Assembly: GCA_031835245.1 (NCBI GenBank)
Contig: JAVKOQ010000178.1
Location: 60,001 to 90,000, forward strand
Direction of reading: 5' to 3'
Length of the DNA stretch: 30,000 nucleotides
Source: Balamuthia mandrillaris
Lineage: Eukaryota; Discosea; Longamoebia; Balamuthiidae
In this document: in pieces, positions 8,269-18,135 of the stretch
Layout of the letters: each line of letters starts with the position of its first letter
Numbering within the stretch: position 1 is the stretch's first letter
Notes under the pieces: generated by a model
The model's database searches: none
Told to the model about the DNA's origin: nothing
Seen by the model: the letters and a program-made list of their open reading frames with translations, nothing else
Program-made: the position numbers and the translations under genes

Positions 8269-11267
8269 GGCAGGAGAGAAGCTGTTTAAGAATGCTCAAT
8301 ATCTAAAAAGCAAAGAAATATACCGTTGTTTGGGATCAAACTGGAAACACTGAGCAGCAATCGTTCGCAACACCTCTGGAACATTCTCGTTCAGCTCCAA
8401 CACTTTGCCTGTGAGAGTGTTGTCGGTTTTAGTATTATTCGCCTGCATGAACATGTTGCTCAAAACGAACGAGACCACAGGCAAACACAAAAAGGAACAA
8501 ACCAGCCAGGATAGCATCGATGACATTCTCGCTGGTCAGGTTGGAGTATGGTGTTTGCCCAAAGTTAACTATCTCCCACAACAACACTCCATAACCTGTG
8601 CAACAAAGTTGAGTAAGAGGAAAGAAGAACATGGAAAAAGGACGTGATAAATAATGAGAAAGACAGAAGGAAAAAGAACGTACTCCAGACGTCGGATTTT
8701 TTATCAAAAGTTCTCTTGGCAAAGTACTCGGGTGGGGTCCAACGAACGGGAATAGCATGAGTCTTCTCTTCGTCGCTCTCCAACGTTGATAGCCCAAAAT
8801 CTACAAAACAAAATGAATGGCTAAACACAGAAGGAACGAACAACAAAAAGAAACACAGTGAACAGACACGAACCAGCAACTTTGACGGAATGGTCACGAG
8901 TGAGAAGAACGTTTCTGGCAGCCAAGTCTCGATGCACAATGTTCTCCGAATGCAAATGATGCATGCCCGTGGCGATCTCTCTGGCCATTCTCACCGCCAT
9001 TCTCTTGAACTCCTCCTCATCAAGTTTGTCCGGTTTGAGGTTTTGGAGAAAGCAGAGAAGATTGCCAGCGGCCAAGAACTCGGTGACCAAACACCAGGGC
9101 GTTCCTTCTTCCATCGACACTCCGAACAATTGTATTACATTCGTGTGTGGTCTCAAGTTCCTGATAGCTACGTTAATAAACAATATCAAAGCACGGGAGT
9201 GAAAGACGACGGTGAAAGAAACGCACTTCATGATGTCGCTTTCGGCTTTGAAGTTGGCCTTGGAGGTTTCCGAGTCCATTATAGAGTTGAACTAAACCGA
9301 AAGTGAAACAAAAGAAAGGATTAGGATAAGAAGTTTGAAGCGCCAACGTGAAAAAAGCTGTTTACCATCTTGATGGCAACTGTCGTTTCTCTCCATGTTC
9401 CTTTCCATACTGTTCCAAAACAGCTTCAAGTAAAAAGATATAATTAAGGATTAAACGACGAACAGAAGTAAGAGCGAAGCAGAGAGAAACATAGTAGAAG
9501 AGAGAACGGAGAAGAGCATTACCCTTGGCCAATCTGTTCGTCAAATTCCAGCTCTGAGAATGGGATCTCCCATTGCATTCTCCCTTCTCCGTTCTTCGAT
9601 CCTTCTGCCTTTTCCTTCTTGCGCTTCTGTTTCCTTGCTTTTTGCTTCACGGCAGCCAGTGCACCACCAGTCATGTACAATTCCATAGAAGCTTGTTCGC
9701 TGTAGGTCTTTGGTGAGGTCATTGCGTCATGTCGCTGTTGCAGTCTTCGTTGTTTCTTCCTCTGGAGCACAAAGAACAAAACGAGAAGCGCCAAAAGTAA
9801 CAGCAAGAGCGGCAATCCAAGTCCTAGAGCAAGCCCGATGGGGAGAGCCATGCGGTTCTGGTCGTTGCTCTCCTCTGTCTCGTTTTTGTTGCCTCCGTGT
9901 TCATCAGAAGATGAAGAGGGAGGAATCAAGTCCTCATCCTCCACTGCATCCACTGTTGGTGTACGTTGTGAAACGAATTAAAGAAGGGGTAAAGAGAGGG
10001 GAACGAAACAACAAGAAAGAAGAGACAAGCGGTCATGCACTAAAAACTCATAAACGAAAGAAATGCAACCAATGTCGTGGAAGGAGGTGCCCATACCATG
10101 AATAAAACTCAGTGCTTGTTTCCACACGGGATTGGAGATGCTGTTCAGGAAACTGGAGCTGCAGTTCACCGTCATCTCCACTTCTCTCAAACGATCATCC
10201 ACTGTGGCCACCATCTCTCTCTGGCTTGCCACGTTTCGCAAGTCCGCGAAACTGCATTCCAAAAACCGCGAATTGGATGAAGGCTGATAGCCAAAGTCTT
10301 GGCATGAAGGGGAAGCAGTTCCGTTGGAATAGAGAGAAAGAGGCACAAAGGTCATCAAGACGGAATCGCCTCCGGACAGTTCGACCGAACAGGTGATGTT
10401 GCGTGCGTAATGAGCGCCGGCGCTGCTGAAGTCGAGCCTAAAGAGAATAGCATCGTCAAAGACGAACTGGCCTTGCTTGGTCATGCCCAGATTGTCTTCC
10501 GTGTATATGCTCTGGTTTGTGTGATCATCCCGATAAACAATAGCAGGCTAAACAACAGAAGAAAAGAAACGTACTTGTCGTTTTTTACCGAGGAGGAGTT
10601 TGGCGTTGACAACCAAGATATCCACGTCCACACTCTCCAGCTCCTCCAAAACCATCATACTTTTTTGCAGCTTCGGCAGCATCCCTCCTGCTTCATCCGC
10701 ACAACTGAGCTCCACGTCGAAGGAAGGAGTGCCTCTCAAACTCTCTTTGGCTGAAATAGAGATGTTTGGGTGAAGCACTGTTCCCCCTCCCTCCACATCT
10801 CTCACGCAAGTCACGTGGAATGTATTGTCGGAAGAAGAAGAAGACGCTTCACAAATGCCAGCATCGGCATTGCTTCCATCTAAGCGAAGAGCAGCGGTGG
10901 AGAAGGACCAGGTGCAGGTGGTGGAGAGAGAGATGGAGGGTCCGCTGTTGGAAAGTATGGAACTGAAGCTTAAAGGCTCCGTCATCGTCATCACACCTTC
11001 TTCAGTATCTACATACACACACAACATGATAGATGAGCAAACAATGCAACCAAAGCAACGAAACAAATGATAGAAAGCTGAATTACAAACCAGGGAAGGA
11101 GGATGTCAAGGACCAAGAAGGTGCAGCAGGAAAGGACTGGGAGGCTGTGGGAGGAGATTGGCTCCCCATGGCCGAGCATTGGTCCACCGTGATGGAAAGA
11201 GTGCCCCTAAAGTCCGCTGGTGGTGTCACCCTCCATTGCACGTTTGCTTTTTATACAAACGCAAGCC

Positions 11268-11312
<45 letters not shown>

Positions 11313-12600
11313 TAAGAAGAACATGGAGAATACGATGATGAACAACAAATACAGGAAGAAGCACCAAACCTGAAGAGGAAGGAGAAATGTCTGAAGCAAA
11401 GCGACAAACCCACCGAAGGCTTGCTTTCGCCTCACAGGCAACTCCTTCTGGCTGTTGCACCCAGTCCGCACTACCACCATCCACCGCCATTCTCACTCTG
11501 CACTGAGCATTCCTGGCGTTGGAAGGACCGCTGTTGCTCAGCCGGAACTGGGACACGAACTCTTTTCCTGGCACCAACGACTTTTCTTCTCCGATGACCA
11601 CAATAGAAGGAGCAATGGAGGTGATGGGGGAGCCCGTGGTGAAGGAGCCAGTGGCCGTCACATCCAGAAACTCGGGGTCGTAGTGAGCGGTGAAGAGCCA
11701 CAGCTGTCCGGTCACGGAGATCTCCTGCTCAAAAAGGCCGGGCGGCACCTTGAAGGTGGAACGAAGGATGGCATCAGGAATGTTTTTCTGGGAGGTGGTC
11801 GTTCTGAACCAGCACTCTTTCCCGGCCACGTCGACCTTGCAGGGAGGCCAGGAGGGCCAAGGTCCAAAGTCGGTGCAAGGGCAGTACCACTTTGGGCTTT
11901 CGGATGTGGCTGTGGCTTTTGGTTTTGATACACAAGGAAGAGACGTGACGTTAGAATGCTAAAGGAAGAAGACCAAGAAGAAAAAAAAGAAGAAGAAGAA
12001 GAAGAAAAAGAAGAAAAAGAAGAAGAAGAAGAACAAGAAGAAGAAGAAGAAGAAGAAGAAGAAGAACAAGAAGAAGAAGAAGAAGAAGAAGAAGAAGAAG
12101 AAGAAGAACAAGAACAAGAAGAAGAAGAACAAGAAGAAGAAGAAGAAGAAGAATAAGAAGAAGAACAAGAACAAGAACAAGAACAAGAACAAGAACAAGA
12201 ACAAGAACAAGAAGAACCAGAAGAAGAACCAGAAGAAGAACGAGAAACATGAACCAAGAAGCAGAAGAATCAGAAGAATAGGGACGAAAGGTAAGGCAAG
12301 GTACACACAAAAGAGCAGGTCAGAAACCGAAGTGTCAGCCACGAAGCGAACGCCAGAGCTGCCACCGCTGAGGCTGTGAGGAGAAGTCAGGTTGTGGTCC
12401 ACCAGCCGCCAAATCAGCTTGACGGTCCGTCCTGGCGTGGCAAAGGGAGGGTCGGTGCGGACAAAGTTCAAAGCGGCCTCCGTCGTGGGCGGAAAAGTGC
12501 CGAGCAGCTGAAGAAGAAGAAGGAGCAGAAGAAGGAACAGGAAAAGGAAGGAACGGTGAGGAAGGAACAAGCGAAACGCTTTGAAGCATAACGATGACAT
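8152..12600 (-). CDS. Receptor tyrosine kinase RTK-B (13 exons, 1008 aa)
   Basis: Second full-length receptor of the family. Exons: 12600-12309, 11909-11370, 11246-11091, 11008-10575, 10511-10097, 9952-9523, 9423-9366, 9291-9227, 9160-8874, 8800-8684, 8595-8503, 8408-8324, 8206-8152. Phases match RTK-A throughout. The signal peptide has a long Leu run (FLFLFLLLLLLLLQLL). The ectodomain has RLSNSGPSNAR and ILSNSGPS. The stalk VDAVEDEDLIPPSSSS is followed by one helix (IGLALGLGLPLLLLLLALLVL). The kinase shows GQGCFGTV, VAIK, VTEF, HRDLAARN, a DFG/PPE frame and a SDVWSYGVLLWE core; it ends KADNYSN at the stop. The activation segment ESDEEKTHAIPVRW lacks tyrosine. Intron 1 is a long GAA-type repeat. 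The intron 2 acceptor (TATAAAAAG) is weak, with a (CT)n tract just upstream in the sense strand. Confidence 0.93.
8235..8264. repeat. (GA)n microsatellite in the last intron of RTK-B
   Basis: It reads (CT)n in the sense strand and sits in the same intron as the (GA)n run of RTK-A, so the position of the tract is shared between paralogues. Confidence 0.9.
11271..11312. repeat. (GA)n microsatellite in intron 2 of RTK-B
   Basis: About 40 bp, (CT)n in the sense strand, directly upstream of a weak acceptor at 11247. It may supply the polypyrimidine tract for that splice site. Confidence 0.9.
11955..12255. repeat. Long (GAA/CAAGAA)n tract in intron 1 of RTK-B
   Basis: About 300 bp of GAA triplets with interspersed CAAGAA hexamers. 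It fills most of the intron 11910-12308 and reads (TTC/TTG)n in the sense strand. It also creates long meaningless ORFs of Glu, Phe/Leu or Ser, which should be ignored. Confidence 0.95.
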
Positions 12601-13254
12601 CTTTGACTTCGAGATGGGAACGAAAGAAAATATTTGTTGCGAAGAGGAAAACAAATAGAAAAGAAAAAAAAAAAACAGAACCACACAGCACCAAAACAAA
12701 CAGCAGCAATAAACAAATAAATACCTTTTCGTGTGTCTATTGGCTCATCTGCAGCTTCGTATTCTTCTCTATCAGCGTTGCGTGTAATAAAAATATCTAT
12801 GCATAGATGGGCATGGCGATGGCGTGCAGGGGGAGGGGTGTCCTGCTTTGGCCAATCCCCCCGGTAAACACAAACAATGCAGAGCTCCAAACGGCTCTTC
12901 TCGATGGTTTTTGTGGAGGTCGTTGCGGTTGTGTGGTTTCCTTTTCTTTTTGAGGTTTTTTTTAATTGCTTTAGTATATTAGTAATATAGAGTCCAATCT
13001 CTCTTCCTCCTACTTTGGTATTCAAACGGGAGTCACGTGGCCTCGAGCTCGTGTAGAGTGTGTAGTGCAACCCCCAAAGAGAACAAAGGGCCCTGAGCGA
13101 GGGGAGGGTAAGAGAGGCCGCGAAAACTTGTGAGAGAAGCAAGAAACTAAGAAAAAAAAAAAGCGTGTTTGTCTTTACTGAGACTTAGAGTGGAAGCGAA
13201 AGAATGGCTGCAGCTATAAAGGAACGGCTTTGACGACGAAAGCGTCCACTATGG
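12601..13254. promoter_or_regulatory. RTK-B upstream region
   Basis: About 650 bp without a supported gene between the RTK-B start and a plus-strand receptor relic. It contains a perfect 14-bp palindrome at 12795-12808 (ATCTATGCATAGAT), a T-rich run at 12935-12965 and a CACGTG box at about 13035. Any of these may be regulatory for RTK-B; this is inference from position only. Confidence 0.35.
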
Positions 13255-14080
13255 AGTTGGCTTCTGGGAATGCTCGAGAGCGTAGGCGTGGATGTATCTA
13301 TTGCGAACGCCAAGGCTTTCAAACCAAAGCAACGAAAGACAAGCAGAAGTACGTTTGTGTGCTTTCATGTATTCTTTCCACAAATATAACTTGAAGGATA
13401 CGGACTTCTAGGCATGACTCCGAAGGGCCAGTTCATTTTCGATGAAGCCATCTTCATTCAGTTCGGCTTTCGCGGCATGGGAGCTCATTTCGCCCGAAAC
13501 AATGCAACGCGAAGAGACGCTGTGCTGATAGGGCTTTTGCCTGTGACATCCACTTCTTCCTCTTGCACAGAGTTGGGCTACTTCCCCCGCTATGGAGGCT
13601 CGGTTGTTGGAGTGCCATTTCCAGGACTTGCGAAACGAAGCACCGCGCCGGAGAGAAATGTTGGCAAAAGTGGACGGGAGGTTGAGAGAAGTGGCTGTGC
13701 GTGTGGATTGCAGCACCAACTTCTTGAACAGTATCCCCCAACCCTGTTATCACGCAAAGGCTGCATTTTATTCACGGTACCTACGTTTGTTGGTTTCCGA
13801 ACCTTTTCTATGTTCTGTTCATCTCTTCTGACCAACGCATGTACAAAGTGGATGAAGTGGATGACTTTCAGCTGAAGTTGAGATTATGAAGTTCGTTGGT
13901 TCTTCTTGTGTGCTGTTTTGTTGTTTTTGCTTTCTGCTTCTTTCTCCATCCCTATGATGAAAAAAACAGGAGAAGTATTGCAGTTTGAAGGGAGTGCTCC
14001 ATGAGTGTCGCGCACCATCGCCGCTCAGTGCTTCCACTTTGATCCGCAGCAAAGGCCTTCATTCAAAGACATCATCAAGC
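13255..14080 (+). pseudogene. Decayed RTK-family relic, exons 4-6 and 12-13 only
   Basis: This plus-strand relic is similar in order to the receptor genes. The end of exon 4 (LESVGVDVSIANAK, 13265-13348) has a GTACGT donor. Exon 5 (GMTPKGQFIFDEAIF..., then LLECHFQDLRNEAPRRREM, about 13394-13778) shows a reading-frame shift near 13590. A tiny piece like the stalk exon (VDEVDD, about 13850) comes next. A (T/C)-rich intron and AACAG acceptor then lead straight to exon 12 (GEVLQFEGSAP, stop, SRTIAAQCFHFDPQQRPSFKDIIKLF, 13970-14080). The transmembrane and most kinase exons are missing. The exon 12/13 junction has no intron, although RTK-A, -B and -C all have one there. This is a host-gene fossil; I see no sign that it is expressed. 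Confidence 0.8.
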
Positions 14081-14660
14081 TTTTCATCGCTGTGTTGTTT
14101 CACAAAAAACCTGTTTATAGTTTTCCGTTACACCGATGATAAGAAATTGGAAAGCAATGAACTCCTCCATCACCAGTCCCAACAGACGGAGTGGCTACGC
14201 CCAGTAGGTGTTAAAAATGCGGAGAACGAGAAATAAACAATAAACAATGTTGCGCTGGCTCCTCCTTTACCAGCGAGGAGTGTATGTGTCGACCCTCGCA
14301 GCAACCTTTAGGCACTCCAGCCTCAAAGTCTTGCAACAAATAATACGCAACAACAATGCAGCCAAGAGAGAGAAAAGCCGAAAGAAGCACAGAATGCACG
14401 AACCTCAGCCTCCCTCCAGCTCGCTCTCTCTCTCCCTGCTTTGCCATCCCCTGTGACAAGAGTCTCAGCCTCCAATATATTGATCTCAATACCACCAATC
14501 TAAAATCAAAAATTATAATGTCGACATTCTATGAAATTTCGCGTAAATGCTGGCCTTTGTTGCTCAATTTGTGCTGCACAAGTGCAGCTCGAATCAAGTC
14601 GACATAAAATAAGCAACGAAAAGAAAAGAAAAGAAAAGAAAAGAAAAGAAAAGAAAAGAG
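14081..14660. promoter_or_regulatory. Upstream region of the DUF4604-like gene, with GTCGAC sites and an AAAAG repeat
   Basis: I see no gene here. It contains TGTCGACA at 14519-14526 inside ATAATGTCGACAT, a second GTCGACA at 14599-14605, and an (AAAAG)n run at about 14618-14658 just before the ATG at 14661. The palindrome sits about 135 bp upstream of the start codon. A promoter role is inferred from recurrence of this word near other starts. Confidence 0.45.
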
Positions 14661-15299
14661 ATGTCGAGAAGAAAAGGTGGAGGAGGAGGAGGAGGAGGCC
14701 TGGGCAGAAACCAAACGCTGACGTTTTCCAAGCCCGTTCCAAAGTTCCTGCAAGGACTGGTGTCACCAACGCCGCAACAACAGCTGCAAGAAAAAAAACA
14801 ACAACAAGGCCGGTTCGAAGGCTGGGAGGAAGAGGAAGGAGGGAGCGAGGGAGATGAGATTGAAAACCACTTGGAGGGGTTGAGCAAGGAGGAGAGGGAG
14901 GCTGTGGAGCGAATGCTAGAAGAGCGCAAAAAGGAGGAGGAGGAGGCACAAAAGAAGAAAGAGCGGGAGGAACAGGAGAAGAAGGAGAGGGAGGCCAGGG
15001 AGAAGGAGGAGCAGGAGCGACAGCAGGAGGAGAAGGAAGGATGGCATAAGTTTCGGCCGCGTGCTTCCTCTTCTTCCTCTTCTGCCAAGAAACGAACTTC
15101 CACCTCTTCTTCGCCATCCACAAAAGAAAGTGAAAAAGACAAAGAAGAAGGAACGAAGAAAGAGAAAGAAGAAGGGCCACAAACAAAGAGACAGAAGAAA
15201 GCAGTTCCTGCACAACCGAAAAAGAAGGCAGTCATACGCCACAATAGAGATAAAGCCAAACTGTCGTTTGCTGCTGATGAGGAAGAAGAAGAAGCTTAA
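14661..15299 (+). CDS. DUF4604 / KIAA1143-like protein (212 aa)
   Basis: Intronless ORF. The two ends carry the features of the DUF4604 (human KIAA1143) family. An N-terminal segment (NQTLTFSKPVPKFLQGL) corresponds to the family's conserved aromatic/Pro-rich 'xPxFLxxF' motif, and a C-terminal KAKLSFAADEEEEEA corresponds to the terminal 'LSFxxDE' motif. The middle (about 55-130) is a highly charged Lys/Glu coiled-coil-like region, then a Ser-rich patch and basic clusters that could be nuclear localisation signals (KRQKKAVPAQPKKKAV). The cellular role of the family is not established. The gene is longer than the human protein because of the low-complexity centre. It is convergent with the Sec3-like gene, about 118 bp from stop to stop. 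Confidence 0.65.
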   Translation: MSRRKGGGGGGGGLGRNQTLTFSKPVPKFLQGLVSPTPQQQLQEKKQQQGRFEGWEEEEGGSEGDEIENHLEGLSKEEREAVERMLEERKKEEEEAQKKKEREEQEKKEREAREKEEQERQQEEKEGWHKFRPRASSSSSSAKKRTSTSSSPSTKESEKDKEEGTKKEKEEGPQTKRQKKAVPAQPKKKAVIRHNRDKAKLSFAADEEEEEA

Positions 15300-15417
15300 A
15301 CTCGTTTTGTTTTTCGTTCCTATGTACATTTTCTTGTTTCTCTTCTCAAAGAAAAAAAAAGCTGATGAATGAGAAAGTAAAGAAGAAGGAAGTAAACGGT
15401 AACTTGGGCTCTCTTCC

Positions 15418-15508
15418 TCATGTTTGTTTGTGGTTGGTGACAGCTGCTATCTCCTCTAAACTCGTTTTCATTTCCTGTTTTGTTGTTTTTATCTGGTTGG
15501 TCAGGGGA

Positions 15509-15552
<44 letters not shown>

Positions 15553-16402
15553 AACCCGCATTGGGGCTTCATAGGAAGCGATCCAAGCATCAAGAGCGTC
15601 GAGTTGGTCTTCTGCAGCTTGCAAGGAGCCGACTAGTTGTTGGATGACGGATCCCGAAGATAGAAGAGCATATGTATTGGCCTAACAAACGAAAGAGAGT
15701 GAGAAGGAAAACCAGAGAAGAGAGAGAAGAGAAGGGAACGGAAGAGACAACAAGAGAACGACAAAGAAAAAAAACGTACTATCTCCAAAGCATTCAGTTC
15801 CTCCTCCAACTGAAGGGTCAGCCGCTCGATGCCAGCCTCGCCGCCAGAGAGCACATTGCCCACAACGCCAAAGGACGAGCCCTCCAGGAGTTTCTCCTCT
15901 GCAGGGGAGAGCAGCTGAAAGTGAGGGTCTTTGTGAGGAGGACCCGTCTTGCTGAGGATGGCGCTCTCCAGCAGGAGCTCCTCCTCCTTTTGGAGGTCGT
16001 TCACCCCTGCCAGGAGCTTTGCCAGAGTGGCCTCATCCAGCACTTCCTCCTCTCCTTCTTCCCCTGCATGTTGGTCTTCATGGCGACGGGAGGCAGGGCT
16101 TCCACCACCAGTGGACTTTCGTTTGATGTTGCCGCCCACTCCCTTGCTGACCAGATGGGAGAGGGAGGAGGGAGCTCCCAACACCAGCTTTGTGCCTGTC
16201 CTTCCAAGCTTCCTGCAGCAGCAAAAAAAAAAAAAAAAAGCGTAGTGGAGCCGTAGAAACACAGTGTGAGATAGGGAGAAACATTGAGAGAGAGAGAGAG
16301 ATAAGGGGAGGGTGGAGAGGGTGGAGAGGGTGGAGAGGGTGGAGAGGGAGGGGCAGGAGGCATGATGACCCACCCCAAGGGGTTGTGCGTTATCTGCTTC
16401 AT
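15418..16402 (-). CDS. Exocyst Sec3 (EXOC1)-like short protein (4 exons, 214 aa)
   Basis: Splice model: 16402-16374 (29 nt), 16212-15780, 15681-15556, 15474-15418; phases are consistent and the frame is intact. The recognisable part is the C-terminal half: a coiled coil IERLTLQLEEELNALEIAN followed by QLDALDAWIASYEAPMREM and LEEIAAVTN. This resembles the start of the Sec3 helical region (the 'LEaaN...LDeWLxxYxxxLxxMxxDIxxIExxN' pattern), which helps tether secretory vesicles to the plasma membrane. The family normally has an N-terminal lipid-binding PH-like domain and some 500 more C-terminal residues. Neither is present here: the stop falls right after the first coiled coil and the next gene's stop is about 118 bp away. 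It is either a truncated gene copy, a stand-alone coiled-coil protein, or a model missing a remote exon. Recognition is by motif only. Confidence 0.5.
15508..15549. repeat. (GA)n microsatellite in the last intron of the Sec3-like gene
   Basis: Reads (CT)n in the sense strand. It starts directly inside the donor side of the intron 15475-15555. Confidence 0.9.
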
Positions 16403-16440
16403 GTGTGTCTCCTTTTCTTTTCTTTTCTTTTATGTCAATT

Positions 16441-16522
16441 TGTCGACATCAATAATGTCGACATCCATTTTGTTTGATGACTGTCGACGTCAATTTTGTC
16501 GACGAAAAGCATAATGTCGACA
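16441..16522. promoter_or_regulatory. Cluster of five TGTCGAC[A/G] palindromes upstream of the Sec3-like gene
   Basis: Copies start at 16441, 16456, 16482, 16497 and 16515 (spacings 15, 26, 15 and 18 bp). Three are the perfect palindrome TGTCGACA; two end in G. The cluster is 39-120 bp upstream of the minus-strand ATG at 16402, a typical proximal-promoter position. The regulator is unknown. Confidence 0.6.
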
Positions 16523-16543
16523 TGACCGTGAAGAATTGGCGGA

Positions 16544-16665
16544 AGAGAAATGGCAAGGGAGAAAAGGGAAGCAAAAAAAGTCCCCGCGCTTCCTTGCTGA
16601 TTTTGGCGGGGGGATTTAGAGTCAACCAGGACATCCGTCAAACCAAACCGCTGCGCGTCGGTCAA
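16544..16665. repeat. Dispersed upstream repeat, copy 1
   Basis: It begins with GAGAAATGGCAAGGGA and continues through AGTCCCCGC to a CGCGTCGGTC-like end. It matches 25023-25153 in the same orientation (best block about 42 bp, then weaker similarity). It lies about 140 bp upstream of the Sec3-like ATG, while copy 2 lies about 127 bp upstream of an inhibitor gene ATG. A shared promoter element is the simplest reading. Confidence 0.55.
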
Positions 16666-16944
16666 ATGTTCAATGGGCATCCAATCCAAATGCATTATAA
16701 GCGAGATTCTATAACTTTGCAATCAGCTCCAGTGGCACGTGCTTGCCGTTGATCGGTAGACGGTGACCGTACCATTCCATTTGAAAAAAACACTCCGTGC
16801 AAATAGTGTTAATATATGCACATAAATTCGGCGTTTTAAGTATACGGCTCAGCATCACACAAGCGTGAATCCTGGTCTACGAAGTTGAGGAACCCGAAGA
16901 TTTTCTTCTCTCTTCTAGGTTTTTTGACTCTGCATCGCCTCAGT
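16666..16944. promoter_or_regulatory. RTK-C upstream region
   Basis: Non-coding. It includes a CACGTG box at about 16735 and an AT-rich stretch (TTAATATATG, about 16809) some 130 bp before the RTK-C ATG. No certain TATA box can be chosen. Confidence 0.35.
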
Positions 16945-18093
16945 ATGACAAGGACTCAAGTTTGCTTGTTCTTCTTCTTGGGGGTATGCGCTTTGCTTGG
17001 GGTGGAGGCCACTTTTACCTGGAAGAAGGTTGAGCCAACCAACCCAACTCCGGGAACAACGGCAACCCTGTATTTTGAGACTGCCAACAACCACGCCTTG
17101 GAGTCCTCCAGCGTGGGCATCGCCTTTGTACAAGTAACACTGTCAACCACTGCTATTCCGGGTATCGCGCTTCTTCTTCTTCTTTTCTTCTGTCTCTCAT
17201 ACTTCAGTATCTTGTTATACCATTTTCCCTTCTCCGTTACCTTTTTCACCGTCTTTTTGCTGCAGCAAGCACGACTTCTTCCGGCTGGGGTCAGTGCCCT
17301 TGCACAGGCTCTGACACGGCTGGCTGGCCATACTGCGCCTATACCTGCCGCACAGCGTACACATCCAATCTGTTCTCGTCGGTGCCGAACGCCGTCTTTA
17401 CCGCACCTTTCACTGTCCCTGCCGACAAGATCCAAACTCAATTCTCCTCTGTCGCCACTCTGGGAACTTGGGCATCACTCCACGCCCCGGTGGTAACACA
17501 AGCTACGGCCACAGGGGTCTTTACCACGGGAGCAGCGGTGACGGCACTCACGCCGAGCATCACCAATGCACCCTCGGAGTTGGTGCCTGGGGAGAGCTTC
17601 GACTGGAGGTTTCGCTTGGCCAATGCTGGACCCTCCAATGCCAGGGAGGCAGGATGCAGGGCGCGGGTGACCTTGGAGGTGCACCACGGAGGAGATGGAT
17701 GGTATACCGTCCCCTCCACTTGCGCATCGCAGGGCACGGGATCTTGGGATTGTGAGTTCATTTCCGATATTTCTCCTTCTTCAGCGGGTACCCTCCATTC
17801 TCTTTCCTGCCTCTTCTTCTTCGCGCCTTCTTCCCTTAGCTTATTTTTTTTCTTTCAGGCACTATGCAATGGACAGGAAGCGTTCCAGCAGACTTTAGAG
17901 GCAATGTCTCCATCACCGTTGACCAATGCACCGCTCTTGGGACTCAGAGCGCAACACCACCCACCGCCACCAGGTTCTATTCCTCCGCTCCCTCATGGAA
18001 CTTGGTTACTTCTCTTTCAGGTTTTTTTCTCTCTCTCCTCCTATCTATGTCTCTCTTTGTGTGCTTTTATTCCTTATTACGTTCAGCTAACGT

Positions 18094-18135
<42 letters not shown>

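Noticed and set aside
11951-12310. Long poly-Glu, poly-Leu/Phe and poly-Ser frames across the GAA tract
   Set aside because: They are produced by the triplet repeat inside intron 1 of RTK-B. Frame and splice sites place the tract between two well-supported exons.
15672-16256. A 194-codon plus-strand frame opposite the Sec3-like gene
   Set aside because: It runs antisense to the exon with coiled-coil coding character and has no recognisable domain. The minus-strand model splices in frame.
16441-16522. Regularly spaced short palindromes as a CRISPR-like array
   Set aside because: The repeats are only 8 bp, the spacing is irregular (15-26 bp), and the genome is clearly eukaryotic. A promoter site cluster explains it better.
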